From an uncultured beta proteobacterium (GTDB taxonomy: Bacteria > Pseudomonadota > Gammaproteobacteria > Burkholderiales > Rhodocyclaceae): a DNA stretch of 54,560 bases. The stretch spans positions 1 to 54,560 of the forward strand of contig CAJBYR010000108.1 of NCBI GenBank assembly GCA_903959855.1. Direction: 5' to 3'. The notes below the pieces were generated by a model, which saw only the letters and a program-made list of their open reading frames with translations, did not search any database and was not told the origin of the DNA. Positions 12,322 to 21,093 of this stretch are shown here, piece by piece (position 1 is the first letter of the stretch; the number at the start of each line of letters is the position of its first letter). The position numbers and the translations under genes are program-made.

Positions 12322-14054
12322 GCGTCGCTCCGGTGCTTCGCGGCGGCCACGCGGTTGCGCCCGCCGCGCTTGGCCTCGTAGAGTGCTGCATCGGCGCGCT
12401 CGATCAGTTCGGCGGGCTTCAGCACGCCGCTTTCACGGATGCCGGCGACACCGATGCTGGTGGTGACCTTCAGCCCATCCACTTCCATGGCTTCGACGGC
12501 ACAGCGGATGCGGTCGGCAAGGATCAGTGCGCCTTCCTCGGAGGTCTCACGGGTGATCAGGGTGAACTCTTCTCCGCCGTAGCGACACAGGGTGTCGAGA
12601 TCCTCGCGCACGCAGGACAAGGCGACGCTGGCGAATTTCTTCAGCACACGATCGCCCTGGTCGTGGCCGTAGTTGTCGTTGAATTTCTTGAAGTGGTCGA
12701 TGTCGAACATCATCACCGAGAGGGCCCGGTCCTGATCCAGGGCCAGGCCGAACTCCTGCTTCAAGGTTTCGTCGAGGGCGCGGCGATTGAACAGCCCGGT
12801 CAGGGCATCGGTGTTCGAGAGGTCGCGCAGACGTTGTTCCAGGCGCTTTTCCTCGGTCATGTCGCGGATCAGCACCGCATGGCCGAGCATGCTTCCGTCA
12901 CCGCGCCGCAAGGTCGAGGCATAGACCGCGAGATGGCGCCCGTGGTAGATGAAAATGTCGTTGCTGCTGACCACGCCCGCATTTTCCAGCGCGGACTCGA
13001 CACGCTCCGGGTCGTCGAACAGGTGCAACAGCCCGTCGTCGATGATGCGTGCCGCGGGTTTGTCGAGCAGTTTCTCGGCCGCCGGATTGAACAGGACGAT
13101 GTTCCCGGAGCTGTCCGTGACGACGATGCCCTCGTCGGCGCTCATGAGGATGGTTTCGAGCTTGTTGTGCTCGGCATTGAAGCCGGCGTGGCGCGAACGC
13201 AGTTCCTCGGTCAGGGAATTGAAGGAAAGCGCCAGCGAGGAGAGTTCGTCTCGGCCCATGACGGGGATCTGCTGAGCGAGGTCGCCGGCGGCAACCCGCG
13301 ACATTGCCAGCGAGACCACTTCGATGGGGCGGACGATGTAACGCCGCAGTACGAAGGCTGCCACCAGCAGGACCGCCGCCAGGGAAATCGCCAGCACCGC
13401 GACGGACTGGATCCAGGTTTCCCGTACCTGTTCCCGAACGGCATCCAGTTGCGAGCGGACTTCCAGCAGCCCGAGGACTTCCTGCTCCCGGCCGTGGCAA
13501 CGTTTGCAGCGCGCGAGATTCTTGATCGGCAGCAGGAAGGTCAGATGCTGGTTATCGTGCTGAATGTCATAGTAGTAGACCAGTTGCTGGGTGCGGATCG
13601 CACGCAGCATGTTTTCGTTGTCGGCCGGAAATATCTGATTGACTTCTTCGGTGGGTCGCGGCGCGAACTCGCTGGTATCGCGGTATTCGTTGACCTGGCG
13701 GATGGTGATGTTGTCGCGAAACGCTTCCACGCCATTGGGCCGCACGATGCGGATTTCGTCGATGTCCTTGACGCCTTTCAGCTTGTCGGCGTAGAGCCGG
13801 GCGACGTCGGCCGAGGCCGTGATCATCACCGTCTGCAAGCCCTGATTGACGCTGTCCAGCACTTGATTCAGGGCCCGCTCGTTCTGCAGCAGAATGTTCT
13901 TTTCCTGCTGCTGGGTATAGAAAACGACGATCGCGCCAAAGCCCAGCGCGATGACCAGCGAGATTGCCAGCGTCAGCCTGGTGCCGATGGAATGGATAGT
14001 GTCGAACTTGGGTGCTGCCGGGCCCGACGGCGGGACGTGGATATCCGTACCCAT
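12318..14054 (-). CDS. membrane diguanylate cyclase with periplasmic c-heme site, HAMP, PAS and GGDEF (copy B)
   Basis: 578 residues, the same architecture as the next gene. TM at about 26-46 with the sequence YTQQQEKNILLQNERALNQV just after, like AMRQEKVSLQQNENALGLV of copy A. Heme motif CKRCH at 183-187; second TM about 218-236; HAMP about 237-290; PAS about 300-400; GGDEF with RYGGEEFTLI (GGEEF at 493-497, catalytically competent). Synthesises cyclic di-GMP. First gene of a two-gene operon (ATGA overlap with copy A), so both enzymes are made together. Divergence between copies is high, so the duplication is old. The 278 bases upstream contain GATATACG twice. Confidence 0.87.
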   Translation of the reverse strand: MGTDIHVPPSGPAAPKFDTIHSIGTRLTLAISLVIALGFGAIVVFYTQQQEKNILLQNERALNQVLDSVNQGLQTVMITASADVARLYADKLKGVKDIDEIRIVRPNGVEAFRDNITIRQVNEYRDTSEFAPRPTEEVNQIFPADNENMLRAIRTQQLVYYYDIQHDNQHLTFLLPIKNLARCKRCHGREQEVLGLLEVRSQLDAVREQVRETWIQSVAVLAISLAAVLLVAAFVLRRYIVRPIEVVSLAMSRVAAGDLAQQIPVMGRDELSSLALSFNSLTEELRSRHAGFNAEHNKLETILMSADEGIVVTDSSGNIVLFNPAAEKLLDKPAARIIDDGLLHLFDDPERVESALENAGVVSSNDIFIYHGRHLAVYASTLRRGDGSMLGHAVLIRDMTEEKRLEQRLRDLSNTDALTGLFNRRALDETLKQEFGLALDQDRALSVMMFDIDHFKKFNDNYGHDQGDRVLKKFASVALSCVREDLDTLCRYGGEEFTLITRETSEEGALILADRIRCAVEAMEVDGLKVTTSIGVAGIRESGVLKPAELIERADAALYEAKRGGRNRVAAAKHRSDA

Positions 14055-14332
14055 GCCTCAGGCCTGACCATCCGCGATGGAGATTCGGAAAAGCGATGGC
14101 GGCACAAACGACATGGTGCGTGGATATTTCCCTGACGATTTTTTCGGCTACCCGGTGCCGCGGCACGGCACCAAGGGCCCCTGTTGATGCTGGCCGCTAA
14201 CTTTCGTAGTAGCGCACGACAGAGGATGCTCCGATGGTCTCAAACACCCGGAGCCTTGTTGATCCGTGATATACGCTGAAAACTGCGGGATATACGTAGT
14301 CGATCACCCAAGCCAAACAATGCGCTTCGAAA

Positions 14333-16402
14333 CTACCTGCCGAACAAGCCCTTCAGCTTGTCCTTTACCTGATCCTGCGCTTTGGCCTTGATTTCCTCTT
14401 TCTTTTCCTCGACCCTGGCCTTGGCGGCATCCGCGACCAGACTGCCGAGTTCCAGCTTGTACGACAGGCTCTCGAAGGGGCCGCTGACGCGCACCGGCAC
14501 GGTGAGGCCCTTGAGGTGTTCCAGATCCTTGCCGCCCTGGCCGGCGCTGGTCGATACCACGCTGGCCTTGGCCACATAGTTCATCTGCCCGCCGCCGATG
14601 TCGATGTCGCCGGCCCCGGAAAGCCGCAGGAAGGGAGACTTCATCGCCAGGTCGTCGTTGCGGGCGACGCCATTGGCGATCTTGAACGAGGCCGTGAGTT
14701 CGGAAAAGTCGGTCTTGTCGCCGGCCCTGGCCTGCTGCGTCGCATCCTCGCGTTTGCCGGATGCGGCGCCGAGTTTGCCCTTGATGTCGCGCAGGCTCTG
14801 CGCCAGGTTGATGCCCTTGATCGCGCCGTCCTTGAGGCTCAGCGAGGCAGTGCCGCCCAGCGCCTTCTTCATTGCCGCGACGCTGTCGCCACGGCTGGCA
14901 ATGTCGAGCGCAACATTGCCGCGGCCTTCGAGCAGGTCCTTGTCGGCGAGATCCTTCATCAAGGGATTGATGCTGATGCCGGCGAGGTTTTGTTTCAGCG
15001 CCAGCTGGTTGCCGTTGGCATTGAGCGTAAGGCTGCCGTTGGCCGTGCCTTCGTAAAGGTTCAGGCTGAGCGGCGCGACGTCGAGCCGCCCGCCGGCGAG
15101 CTTGAGCGTCGCGTTGAGTTTGGCGAGCTTGAGTTTCGAGGCCTGAAGTGCGCCGATGCGGATAGTGCCGTGTACGTCTTGGCCCTTCAGCGAGGAGAAG
15201 TCGAGCCTGTCGTCCTTGGGCGCCTTCTCCGCGGGCTTGGCGGCCGCGGGCGGCAGGTACTTGTCGATATTTAGCTGATCGATGTCGAGGTCGAAGCCCA
15301 GGGCCAGCGGTGCGAACTTCGCCACGTTGAGCTTGAGTGCGATCTTCGAATCATCGAACTTCGTTGCCAGTTCCCCTGCGGCACTTTGCTTTGCCAGATC
15401 GGTACGTAGTTTTCCGGCGATGGGCAGCACAAGCTGCTTCATCGGCATCTGCGGGTTGGCAATTTCGATCTTGCCGGCGAGGTTCTCCAGCGCCAGGACT
15501 TGCGCGGCGAGGTCCGCCGTCACCGGCGATTCGAGGTGGCCCTTGGCGGCGGTCTCGCCCGCCCTGGCGTCGAGATCGAGTGCCAGCTTGCCGATTTTCA
15601 GTGCCTTGGCGTTGCCTTCGACGCCGGCAAGCGCCAACTTCGCGGTGATGTTGCGGCCATTACCGGCCAGGGTCGCAGAAAGGCTCAGCGTCTCGCCGCC
15701 GGACTTCTCCGGCGAAAGCAGCAGCTTCGGCGCATCCAGCTTCAGTTCGAAAGCATCGGTCCCGGTCTTGCCCCTGGCCGCGATCGAGAGACTGTCGACG
15801 GCCAGGGTCTGCCGGGCGCCGTCGGCCAGAATGCGGCCACTGCCGATGTCGAGGTCGGACAGCGAGGTCGTACTGCCGGACTTTTCATCGCGCCAGGTGA
15901 GCCGGGCATTGCTGATCTTGATGCCCGCGATGTCGAGCTGCGCTGGCGAATTCGCCGTGGCACCAGCGCCGACTCCTTCCGGGGCCTTGCCGGCGGCCTG
16001 CTTGTCGCCGCCGAGCAGATCGGCGATGTTGAGCGTGCCATCCTTTCGTTTCACCAGTGTCGCCTTGAGTCCGGCGAGTTCGATGCGCTGCACCTGCACC
16101 TGTTTCGACAACAGCGGCATCACCGCCACGGCCACGCGTGCCGAGTCCAAGGCCGCGAACTCCTCCTTGCCGCCCGGTTCGGACAGGGTGACGCGGCCAA
16201 GGCGGAGGCTCACCTCGGGCCAGACGGCGAGTTCGACCTTGCCGGCGATGTCGAGCTTGCGCTGCGTCTGTTCCAACACCACGCGGGCGATTTCGGCCTT
16301 GAGCTTTTCGCCATCGAACATCGCGTAAAGCACGCCGACGCCCGCCGCAACCAGCGCGACCGCGCTGCCGATGATGATGCCGATGGTGCGCAGTGCCTTC
16401 AT
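14333..16402 (-). CDS. AsmA family outer-membrane assembly/lipid-transport protein
   Basis: 689 residues from the ATG at 16402, preceded by CACGGGGAAAACGGC. One N-terminal TM or signal anchor (MKALRTIGIIIGSAVALVAAGVGVLYAMFD) is followed by a long periplasmic beta-rich domain. AsmA marks: LKAEIARVVLEQTQRKLDIAGKVELAVWPEVSLRLGRVTLSEP (the Gly-x-Leu/Val near the start), and the C-terminal AsmA_2 region GVARNDDLAMKSPFLRLSGAGDIDIGGGQMNYVAKASV. It ends in a charged EEKKEEIKAKAQDQVKDKLKGL tail. AsmA-like proteins span the periplasm and are linked to phospholipid transport to the outer membrane. A longer start at 16717 crosses the next gene and is rejected. Confidence 0.85.
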   Translation of the reverse strand: MKALRTIGIIIGSAVALVAAGVGVLYAMFDGEKLKAEIARVVLEQTQRKLDIAGKVELAVWPEVSLRLGRVTLSEPGGKEEFAALDSARVAVAVMPLLSKQVQVQRIELAGLKATLVKRKDGTLNIADLLGGDKQAAGKAPEGVGAGATANSPAQLDIAGIKISNARLTWRDEKSGSTTSLSDLDIGSGRILADGARQTLAVDSLSIAARGKTGTDAFELKLDAPKLLLSPEKSGGETLSLSATLAGNGRNITAKLALAGVEGNAKALKIGKLALDLDARAGETAAKGHLESPVTADLAAQVLALENLAGKIEIANPQMPMKQLVLPIAGKLRTDLAKQSAAGELATKFDDSKIALKLNVAKFAPLALGFDLDIDQLNIDKYLPPAAAKPAEKAPKDDRLDFSSLKGQDVHGTIRIGALQASKLKLAKLNATLKLAGGRLDVAPLSLNLYEGTANGSLTLNANGNQLALKQNLAGISINPLMKDLADKDLLEGRGNVALDIASRGDSVAAMKKALGGTASLSLKDGAIKGINLAQSLRDIKGKLGAASGKREDATQQARAGDKTDFSELTASFKIANGVARNDDLAMKSPFLRLSGAGDIDIGGGQMNYVAKASVVSTSAGQGGKDLEHLKGLTVPVRVSGPFESLSYKLELGSLVADAAKARVEEKKEEIKAKAQDQVKDKLKGLFGR

Positions 16403-16469
16403 GCCGTTTTCCCCGTGACAAATCATTTTGCGATAGATTGCGGAGGTTATCAGACTAGGGAATACGCAC

Positions 16470-17033
16470 ATGAAATGCCATTTGGGTTTTCTGCTCAGCC
16501 TCGCGTCTACGCTGGCCTTCGCCCAGCAGGGCGGCATCGGCGCCGTCAAGGTCGAGCCGAATCCGGCCAAGGCCGGCCAGGAAGTGAAAATCACGATCTC
16601 GGCCGAAGGCGAGGCCCCCAGCTTCTGCGGCATGGTCGTGCATTTCGATGACGGCAGCGAGTCGCGCCAGATCAAGATCGACGGCAAGGACGGCAAGTTC
16701 CCCGCCACCATCGCCAAGACCTACGCCAAGGCCGGCAGCTACAGCATCAAGGCTGAAGGCAAGAAGATCACCACCCACTTTCCCTGCGTTGGCAGCGCGA
16801 CCGCCAAGCTGGTGGTCGAGGGCGCGCCGGCGGCAGCCAAGCCTGCGGCGCCGACCTGCCCCGAGGGTTACAAGATGAGCGGCAAGGTCGGCAAGGCCGG
16901 CGACTTCAGCTGCAAGGGCGGCAAGGGGGCGGCGGCGCCAGCCCAGGCGCTGACCTGCGGCGATGGCCTGGAGTATTTCAGCAACGACAAGTCGAAGCAG
17001 CTCGGCTGCCGCAAGGCGAAGGGCAAGAAGTAA
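16470..17033 (+). CDS. secreted PKD-like protein of unknown function
   Basis: 187 residues with a signal peptide (MKCHLGFLLSLASTLAFAQQ). The core, VKVEPNPAKAGQEVKITISA to AKTYAKAGSYSIKAEGKK, looks like a PKD/Ig-like beta-sandwich. The D-D-G-S and Y-x-x-A-G-x-Y-x-I-K-x-x-G elements resemble PKD repeats. Two Cys near residues 53 and 110 could pair across it. The C-terminal third is Lys/Gly/Ala-rich with four further Cys residues, CPEGY-CKGG and CGDGL-GCRK. Start ATG has AT-rich DNA before it and is divergent from asmA, 67 bases apart. Function unknown. Confidence 0.7.
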   Translation: MKCHLGFLLSLASTLAFAQQGGIGAVKVEPNPAKAGQEVKITISAEGEAPSFCGMVVHFDDGSESRQIKIDGKDGKFPATIAKTYAKAGSYSIKAEGKKITTHFPCVGSATAKLVVEGAPAAAKPAAPTCPEGYKMSGKVGKAGDFSCKGGKGAAAPAQALTCGDGLEYFSNDKSKQLGCRKAKGKK

Positions 17034-17084
17034 GTGCAGCATGCCGGCGCCGCGCGGCGCCGGCATTCCCCGAGGATCACCCCC

Positions 17085-17345
17085 ATGCGAAGTGCCTTCA
17101 CACCGACGCCGGTGCGCTCGCCCTGCGTCAAGGTTTGCGAGCTGGATCCGGCCAACGGCCTGTGCCGCGGCTGCTTGCGCACCCAGGACGAGCGTGACTG
17201 GTGGGTGGCCTATAGCGCCGAGCAGCAGCGGGAAGTGTTATTGCGCTGCGAACAGCGCCGTGAGGTGTTGGCCACCGGAAATGGCGAACTCGCGCCCAGC
17301 ATGGGCATCGTCGAATCGAGGCGGAAAAGGGCGCCTGAGGCCTGA
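17085..17345 (+). CDS. DUF1289 family protein
   Basis: 86 residues. The DUF1289 signature is SPCVKVCELDPANGLCRGCLR, a Cys-x3-Cys...Cys-x2-Cys cluster likely to bind zinc or an iron-sulfur cluster, then a helical Trp-Trp segment (DERDWWVAYSAEQQREVLLRC). The ATG at 17085 is preferred, with GAGGA ten bases upstream. An earlier GTG at 17034 adds a poorly conserved basic stretch. Follows the secreted protein by 51 bases. The function of the family is unknown. Confidence 0.85.
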   Translation: MRSAFTPTPVRSPCVKVCELDPANGLCRGCLRTQDERDWWVAYSAEQQREVLLRCEQRREVLATGNGELAPSMGIVESRRKRAPEA

Positions 17346-17364
17346 GCGTGAGCGTGCCCGGCCC

Positions 17365-17571
17365 TCAGGCGGCCTGCAGGTTCAATCCCTTGCGCAATCC
17401 GCAGATTGCCGCGGCCGTGCGTGCGCAGCGAACCTCGTTGTAAATGCCCAGCGCCTCGTAGCGGCTGATGGCGGCGTCAAGCATATTGACGCCGTAGAGG
17501 CGGATCAGCGTGCTTTCGAATTCGCTGACGATTTCGCGCATCTCGAATTTGCCGATGGGGTTGATGTTCAT
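17365..17571 (-). CDS. small hypothetical protein, helical
   Basis: 68 residues from the ATG at 17571, preceded by AGGTGA on the minus strand. Predominantly helical: MNINPIGKFEMREIVSEFES, then LIRLYGVNMLDAAISRYEALGIYNEVRCARTAAAICGL. No motif recognised. The composition (Met, Ala, Arg) is typical of native proteins in this genome. A long N-terminal reading to 17634 lacks a good start. Two minus-strand small genes (this one and the next) lie back to back. Confidence 0.5.
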   Translation of the reverse strand: MNINPIGKFEMREIVSEFESTLIRLYGVNMLDAAISRYEALGIYNEVRCARTAAAICGLRKGLNLQAA

Positions 17572-17694
17572 GATGTCACCTGCTGCCTGGGTCTGTCGGT
17601 CCTGAGTTGTTAGATGCATGCTCCGTGCCTGCATTCAATAACGGCACGCAGCGCGACAAACTTCAGCACCGGTGCGGTCGATCAGGGCAAAAAA

Positions 17695-17729
17695 AGCCCC
17701 GGCCGACTCTCTTGAAGTCGGCCGGGGCT
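17695..17729 (-). terminator. rho-independent terminator
   Basis: A perfect 14-pair stem AGCCCCGGCCGACT (17695-17708) / AGTCGGCCGGGGCT (17716-17729) with a 7-base loop. On the minus strand it is followed by a seven-base T run (A at 17689-17695). It lies just after the stop of the small gene at 17743-17946 in the minus direction and terminates it. Confidence 0.85.
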
Positions 17730-17742
17730 GCTGGTGGCGCGC

Positions 17743-17946
17743 TTAAACGCCGGCTTTACGCCATTGCTTCGCGGGTACCGCACACCGCCCCAGCTTCAGG
17801 CTGTGCAGCGCATCGCTGTAGAGGATCCGGATGCCCGAGCGGATCGCCTCGTCGAGACGCTTGCCGCTATGTTCGAGCACGTATTGCGTTGCTTGCGAGA
17901 GATCGCCGCTATAGACGAGGTCCGTGTGGTCGAGAACGTGGAACAT
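17743..17946 (-). CDS. small hypothetical protein
   Basis: 67 residues from the ATG at 17946, with an excellent ribosome binding site (GGAGGG, eight bases upstream on the minus strand). Sequence MFHVLDHTDLVYSGDLSQAT, then QYVLEHSGKRLDEAIRSGIR, then a Leu/Ser segment and basic tail. I do not recognise it. It is followed by a strong terminator, which supports a discrete transcription unit. Confidence 0.55.
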   Translation of the reverse strand: MFHVLDHTDLVYSGDLSQATQYVLEHSGKRLDEAIRSGIRILYSDALHSLKLGRCAVPAKQWRKAGV

Positions 17947-18247
17947 GTTGCCCTCCTTCTGTCCGCCGGGGCTTTGTACGCCCCGCCAACTGGCCGTCTG
18001 ACATGCATGGCGTGTGCCATGTGCCGGCAATAGCCGCCTTGCGCCCCGCAACCGGCAATCTGACGATGCATGCCGGCCAGGTTTGTCTGTATTTACGGCG
18101 CTGCCGGCAATAAATGCAGTGTGGCGGCAAAGAAAATGGCCACTATTGCTGGAGGCCGGAACAGATCCCTCCAGGGCGGACTACCCCGATAAAGACCGCA
18201 CCCACCCCAAGGTAATGAGCTCGCGCGGCAGGGGCTAAAATCGGCCC
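17947..18247. other. intergenic region without a recognised gene
   Basis: 301 bases between the small minus-strand gene and the divergent ABC exporter. It must hold the two promoters. Visible: CCGGCAAT three times (18024-18031, 18052-18059, 18104-18111) and an inverted repeat CTGGAGG/CCTCCAG (18149-18155, 18168-18174). No ORF, RNA or known site is supported. Confidence 0.4.
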
Positions 18248-20095
18248 ATGATGCGCCGCACCCCACCCACCCTGGCCCTGCCCGGGCCGATCCCGGAATC
18301 CCGCCACGACTGGCACACGATCAAGACGCTGCTGCCCTACCTGTGGCAGTGGAAGTGGCGGGTGGTGTTCGCGCTGTCCTGCCTGCTGCTGGCGAAACTG
18401 ACCAACGTCGCGGTGCCGATGGTGTTCAAGGACATCATCGATGCCTTTACGCTGCCGGGCGCGAACAAGCTCGAGCAGGCCGTGCTGCTGGTGCCGCTTG
18501 GCCTGCTTGCAACCTACGGCGCGCTGCGCTTCTCGACGGTGCTGTTCACCGAGCTGCGCGAGATCTTTTTCGCGCGCGTCACCCAGCGCGCGGTGCGGAC
18601 CATCACGCTGCAGGTCTTCGAACACCTGCATTCGCTCAGCCTGCGCTTCCACCTCGACCGCCAGACCGGCGGCCTGACGCGCGACATCGAGCGCGGCACG
18701 CGCGCAATCGGTTCGCTGATCAGCTACACCCTGTATTCCATCCTGCCCACCCTGGTCGAGATCGCTTTGGTGATGGGGGTCCTGGCGGCGCGTTACGCCT
18801 GGGACTTCACGCTGATCACGGGGACGACGCTGATCATCTACGTGGCATTCACCATCGTCGTCACCAACTGGCGCACCGTGATCCGACGCGAGGTGAATGA
18901 GCTGGACTCGGCGGCCAACATCCGCGCGGTGGATAGCCTGATCAATTTCGAGACGGTGAAGTACTTCAACAACGAGCGCTGGGAACACGACCGCTACGAC
19001 GAACAGATGCAGAAGTGGGAGGTGGCGCAGATCCGCAGCCAGGTCTCGTTGTCCTGGCTCAACCTGGGCCAGTCGCTGATCATCGCCGCCGGCGTGACGC
19101 TGATGATGTGGCGCGCCGCGGTGGGCGTGGTGGATGGCAGCATGACGGTGGGCGACATCGTGCTGGTGAATGCCTTCCTGATCCAGCTCTACATGCCGCT
19201 CAACCATCTTGGCGTGCTTTACCGCGAGATCCGCCAGTCACTGACCGACATCGAACGCATGTTCGGCCTGTTGAGCAAGAATCGCGAGATCGAGGATGCA
19301 CCCGATGCGCGGCCGCTGTTCGACGCCGGCCCCGATGGCGGCGGTACGGGCCCCTGCGAGATCGAGTTCGCCGACGTCGGTTTCTCCTACGAGTCCAACC
19401 GGCAGATCCTGCACGGGGTGAGTTTCAAAGTCGGCGCTGGCAGGACGGTGGCCGTGGTCGGCCACAGCGGCTCGGGCAAGTCCACCCTGGCGCGGCTGCT
19501 GTTCCGCTTCTACGACACCACCACCGGTTCGGTCAAGGTCAATGGCTCCGACCTGCGCGCCCTGCGGCAGACCAGCCTGCGCGCCGCGATCGGCATCGTG
19601 CCGCAGGACACTGTGCTGTTCAACGACACCATCTTCTACAACATCCAGTACGGCCGGCCCACCGCACCGCGCGAGGAAGTCATCGCCGCGGCGCAGGCGG
19701 CGCACATCCACGATTTCATCGAGGCCCTGCCGGACGGCTACGACACCCGCGTCGGCGAGCGCGGCCTGAAGCTCTCCGGCGGCGAGAAGCAGCGCGTCGC
19801 CATCGCTCGCGCACTACTGAAGAACCCGCCGATCCTGATCTTCGACGAGGCCACCTCGGCGCTCGACTCCAAGACCGAAAAGGCGATCCAGGCGCAGCTG
19901 GAACAAGTAGCCGTCGGCCGCACCACCTTGATCATCGCCCACCGTCTGTCTACAGTGATGAACGCCGACGAGATCCTGGTGCTCGACGCCGGGCGCATCG
20001 TCGAGCGCGGCACGCATCGCGTATTGCTCGACCAGGGCGGCTTGTACGCGCAGATGTGGGCCCTGCAGCAGCAGAACCTGACCGAACCCCTCTGA
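18248..20095 (+). CDS. Atm1/HMT1-type ABC exporter (TM-ATPase fusion)
   Basis: 615 residues, a half-transporter with an N-terminal membrane domain of six helices (DWHTIKTLLPYLWQWKWRVV region onwards) and a C-terminal ATPase. The ATPase has Walker A GHSGSGKST, signature LSGGEKQRVA, Walker B ILIFDEATSALDS, and H-loop IIAHRLST. The membrane domain contains ETVKYFNNERWE and LNLGQSLIIAAGVTLMMW-type segments that characterise the Atm1/ABCB7 group of glutathione-conjugate or persulfide exporters and heavy-metal resistance transporters. It functions as an inner-membrane homodimer. Followed by the glutamate ABC binding protein gene after only 11 bases, so it may be cotranscribed with it. Confidence 0.88.
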   Translation: MMRRTPPTLALPGPIPESRHDWHTIKTLLPYLWQWKWRVVFALSCLLLAKLTNVAVPMVFKDIIDAFTLPGANKLEQAVLLVPLGLLATYGALRFSTVLFTELREIFFARVTQRAVRTITLQVFEHLHSLSLRFHLDRQTGGLTRDIERGTRAIGSLISYTLYSILPTLVEIALVMGVLAARYAWDFTLITGTTLIIYVAFTIVVTNWRTVIRREVNELDSAANIRAVDSLINFETVKYFNNERWEHDRYDEQMQKWEVAQIRSQVSLSWLNLGQSLIIAAGVTLMMWRAAVGVVDGSMTVGDIVLVNAFLIQLYMPLNHLGVLYREIRQSLTDIERMFGLLSKNREIEDAPDARPLFDAGPDGGGTGPCEIEFADVGFSYESNRQILHGVSFKVGAGRTVAVVGHSGSGKSTLARLLFRFYDTTTGSVKVNGSDLRALRQTSLRAAIGIVPQDTVLFNDTIFYNIQYGRPTAPREEVIAAAQAAHIHDFIEALPDGYDTRVGERGLKLSGGEKQRVAIARALLKNPPILIFDEATSALDSKTEKAIQAQLEQVAVGRTTLIIAHRLSTVMNADEILVLDAGRIVERGTHRVLLDQGGLYAQMWALQQQNLTEPL

Positions 20096-20106
20096 AGGAG
20101 ACCGCC

Positions 20107-21000
20107 ATGAACCGCAATCTGAGCACCACGCTGATCCTCGCCCTGCTTGCCGTGCCGGCCTTCGCCCAGGAGGCAGGCACGCTGAAGAAGCTGAAGGACA
20201 ACGGCAGCATCACGCTGGGTATCCGCGAATCGTCCTATCCGCTGTCCTACCTAGACGAGAAGCAACAGCCGATCGGCTACCACATCGACATCTGCAACCG
20301 CATCGTCGACGCCGTCAAGGCGAAGCTGAAACTGCCGGCGCTCAAGGTCCAGCACCAGGCGGTGACGTCGCAGAACCGCATCCCGCTGGTGGCCAACGGC
20401 ACGGTGGATCTCGAGTGCGGCTCGACCACCAACAACGAGGCACGGCAGAAGCAGGTGGCCTTCGCCCCGACCACCTTCGTCACCAATGTGCGCATGGCGG
20501 TGAAGAAGTCCTCCGGCATCCAGTCGCTCGGCCAGCTCGGCGGCAAGCCGGTGGCCACCACCACCGGCACCACCAGCGTGCAGCTGATGCGCGCCCACGA
20601 GAAGGGCAAAGGCATCGACTTCAAGGAGGTCTATGGCAAGGACCACGCCGATTCCTTCCTGATGCTGGAGACCGACCGCGCCGTGGCCTTCGTCATGGAT
20701 GACAACCTGCTTGCCGGCCTGATCGCGACCTCGAAGGCGCCGAACGCCTATGCCATCGTCGGCGAGGTGCTGAGCATCGAGCCCATCGCCATCATGTTGC
20801 GTCGGGGAGATCCCGAGTTCAAGAAGCTGGTCGATGACACGGTCAAGGGTCTGATGAAGAGCGGCGAGATCAACAAGCTCTACGCCCGCTGGTTCATGGC
20901 GCCGATCCCGCCCAAGCAGGTGAATCTGAACTTTCCGATAAGCGAGCTGCTGAAGTTCCTGATCGACGCGCCAAGCGACGCGCCGGCCGAGAGTTTTTAA
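20107..21000 (+). CDS. gltI: glutamate/aspartate ABC transporter periplasmic binding protein
   Basis: 297 residues with a signal peptide (MNRNLSTTLILALLAVPAFAQ). Typical SBP_bac_3 fold: NGSITLGIRESSYPLSYLDE at the start, IGYHIDICNRIVDAVK, VTSQNRIPLVANGTVDLECGSTTNNEARQK (the GltI hallmark, S-T-T-N-N), and LLAGLIATSKAPN. It binds Glu/Asp in the periplasm for the GltJKL permease. The start ATG follows AAGGAGACCGCC. A REP-like fragment sits in the 93-base gap after it (21013-21026). Similar to E. coli GltI over most of its length by motif. Confidence 0.88.
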   Translation: MNRNLSTTLILALLAVPAFAQEAGTLKKLKDNGSITLGIRESSYPLSYLDEKQQPIGYHIDICNRIVDAVKAKLKLPALKVQHQAVTSQNRIPLVANGTVDLECGSTTNNEARQKQVAFAPTTFVTNVRMAVKKSSGIQSLGQLGGKPVATTTGTTSVQLMRAHEKGKGIDFKEVYGKDHADSFLMLETDRAVAFVMDDNLLAGLIATSKAPNAYAIVGEVLSIEPIAIMLRRGDPEFKKLVDDTVKGLMKSGEINKLYARWFMAPIPPKQVNLNFPISELLKFLIDAPSDAPAESF

Positions 21001-21012
21001 CGCGAGCGGCCC

Positions 21013-21026
21013 GAAAGTCGGCGCTG
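21013..21026 (+). repeat. REP-like repeat copy 1 (partial)
   Basis: GAAAGTCGGCGCTG, the left 14 bases of the repeat consensus, in the gltI-gltJ gap. The rest has diverged (ACATGCTCTGCATG, itself palindromic). Confidence 0.4.
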
Positions 21027-21093
21027 ACATGCTCTGCATGCCGGGAATGCCGCTTCGCGGGCCGGCAACGGCGAAGGGAGGGCCAAGCGGCGC

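Noticed and set aside
10747-14135. Plus-strand ORFs of 487 and 600 codons over the diguanylate cyclase genes
   Set aside because: They shadow the GGDEF genes; their translations are Val/Asp/His-rich with no motifs.
14055-14332. Riboswitch in the gap upstream of the diguanylate cyclases (c-di-GMP type)
   Set aside because: The gap shows only two GATATACG copies and short hairpins; no conserved c-di-GMP riboswitch core could be recognised on either strand.
16403-16717. N-terminal extension of the AsmA ORF
   Set aside because: It crosses the divergent secreted-protein gene and precedes a clear signal anchor at 16402.
18024-18111. CCGGCAAT three times as a CRISPR-like or iteron array
   Set aside because: The unit is only eight bases, spacing is irregular (28 and 52) and no leader or cas gene is present.
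19015-20106. Upstream portion of the 661-codon ORF ending at 21000
   Set aside because: It shadows the ABC exporter. Only the part from ATG 20107 with a signal peptide is the binding-protein gene.
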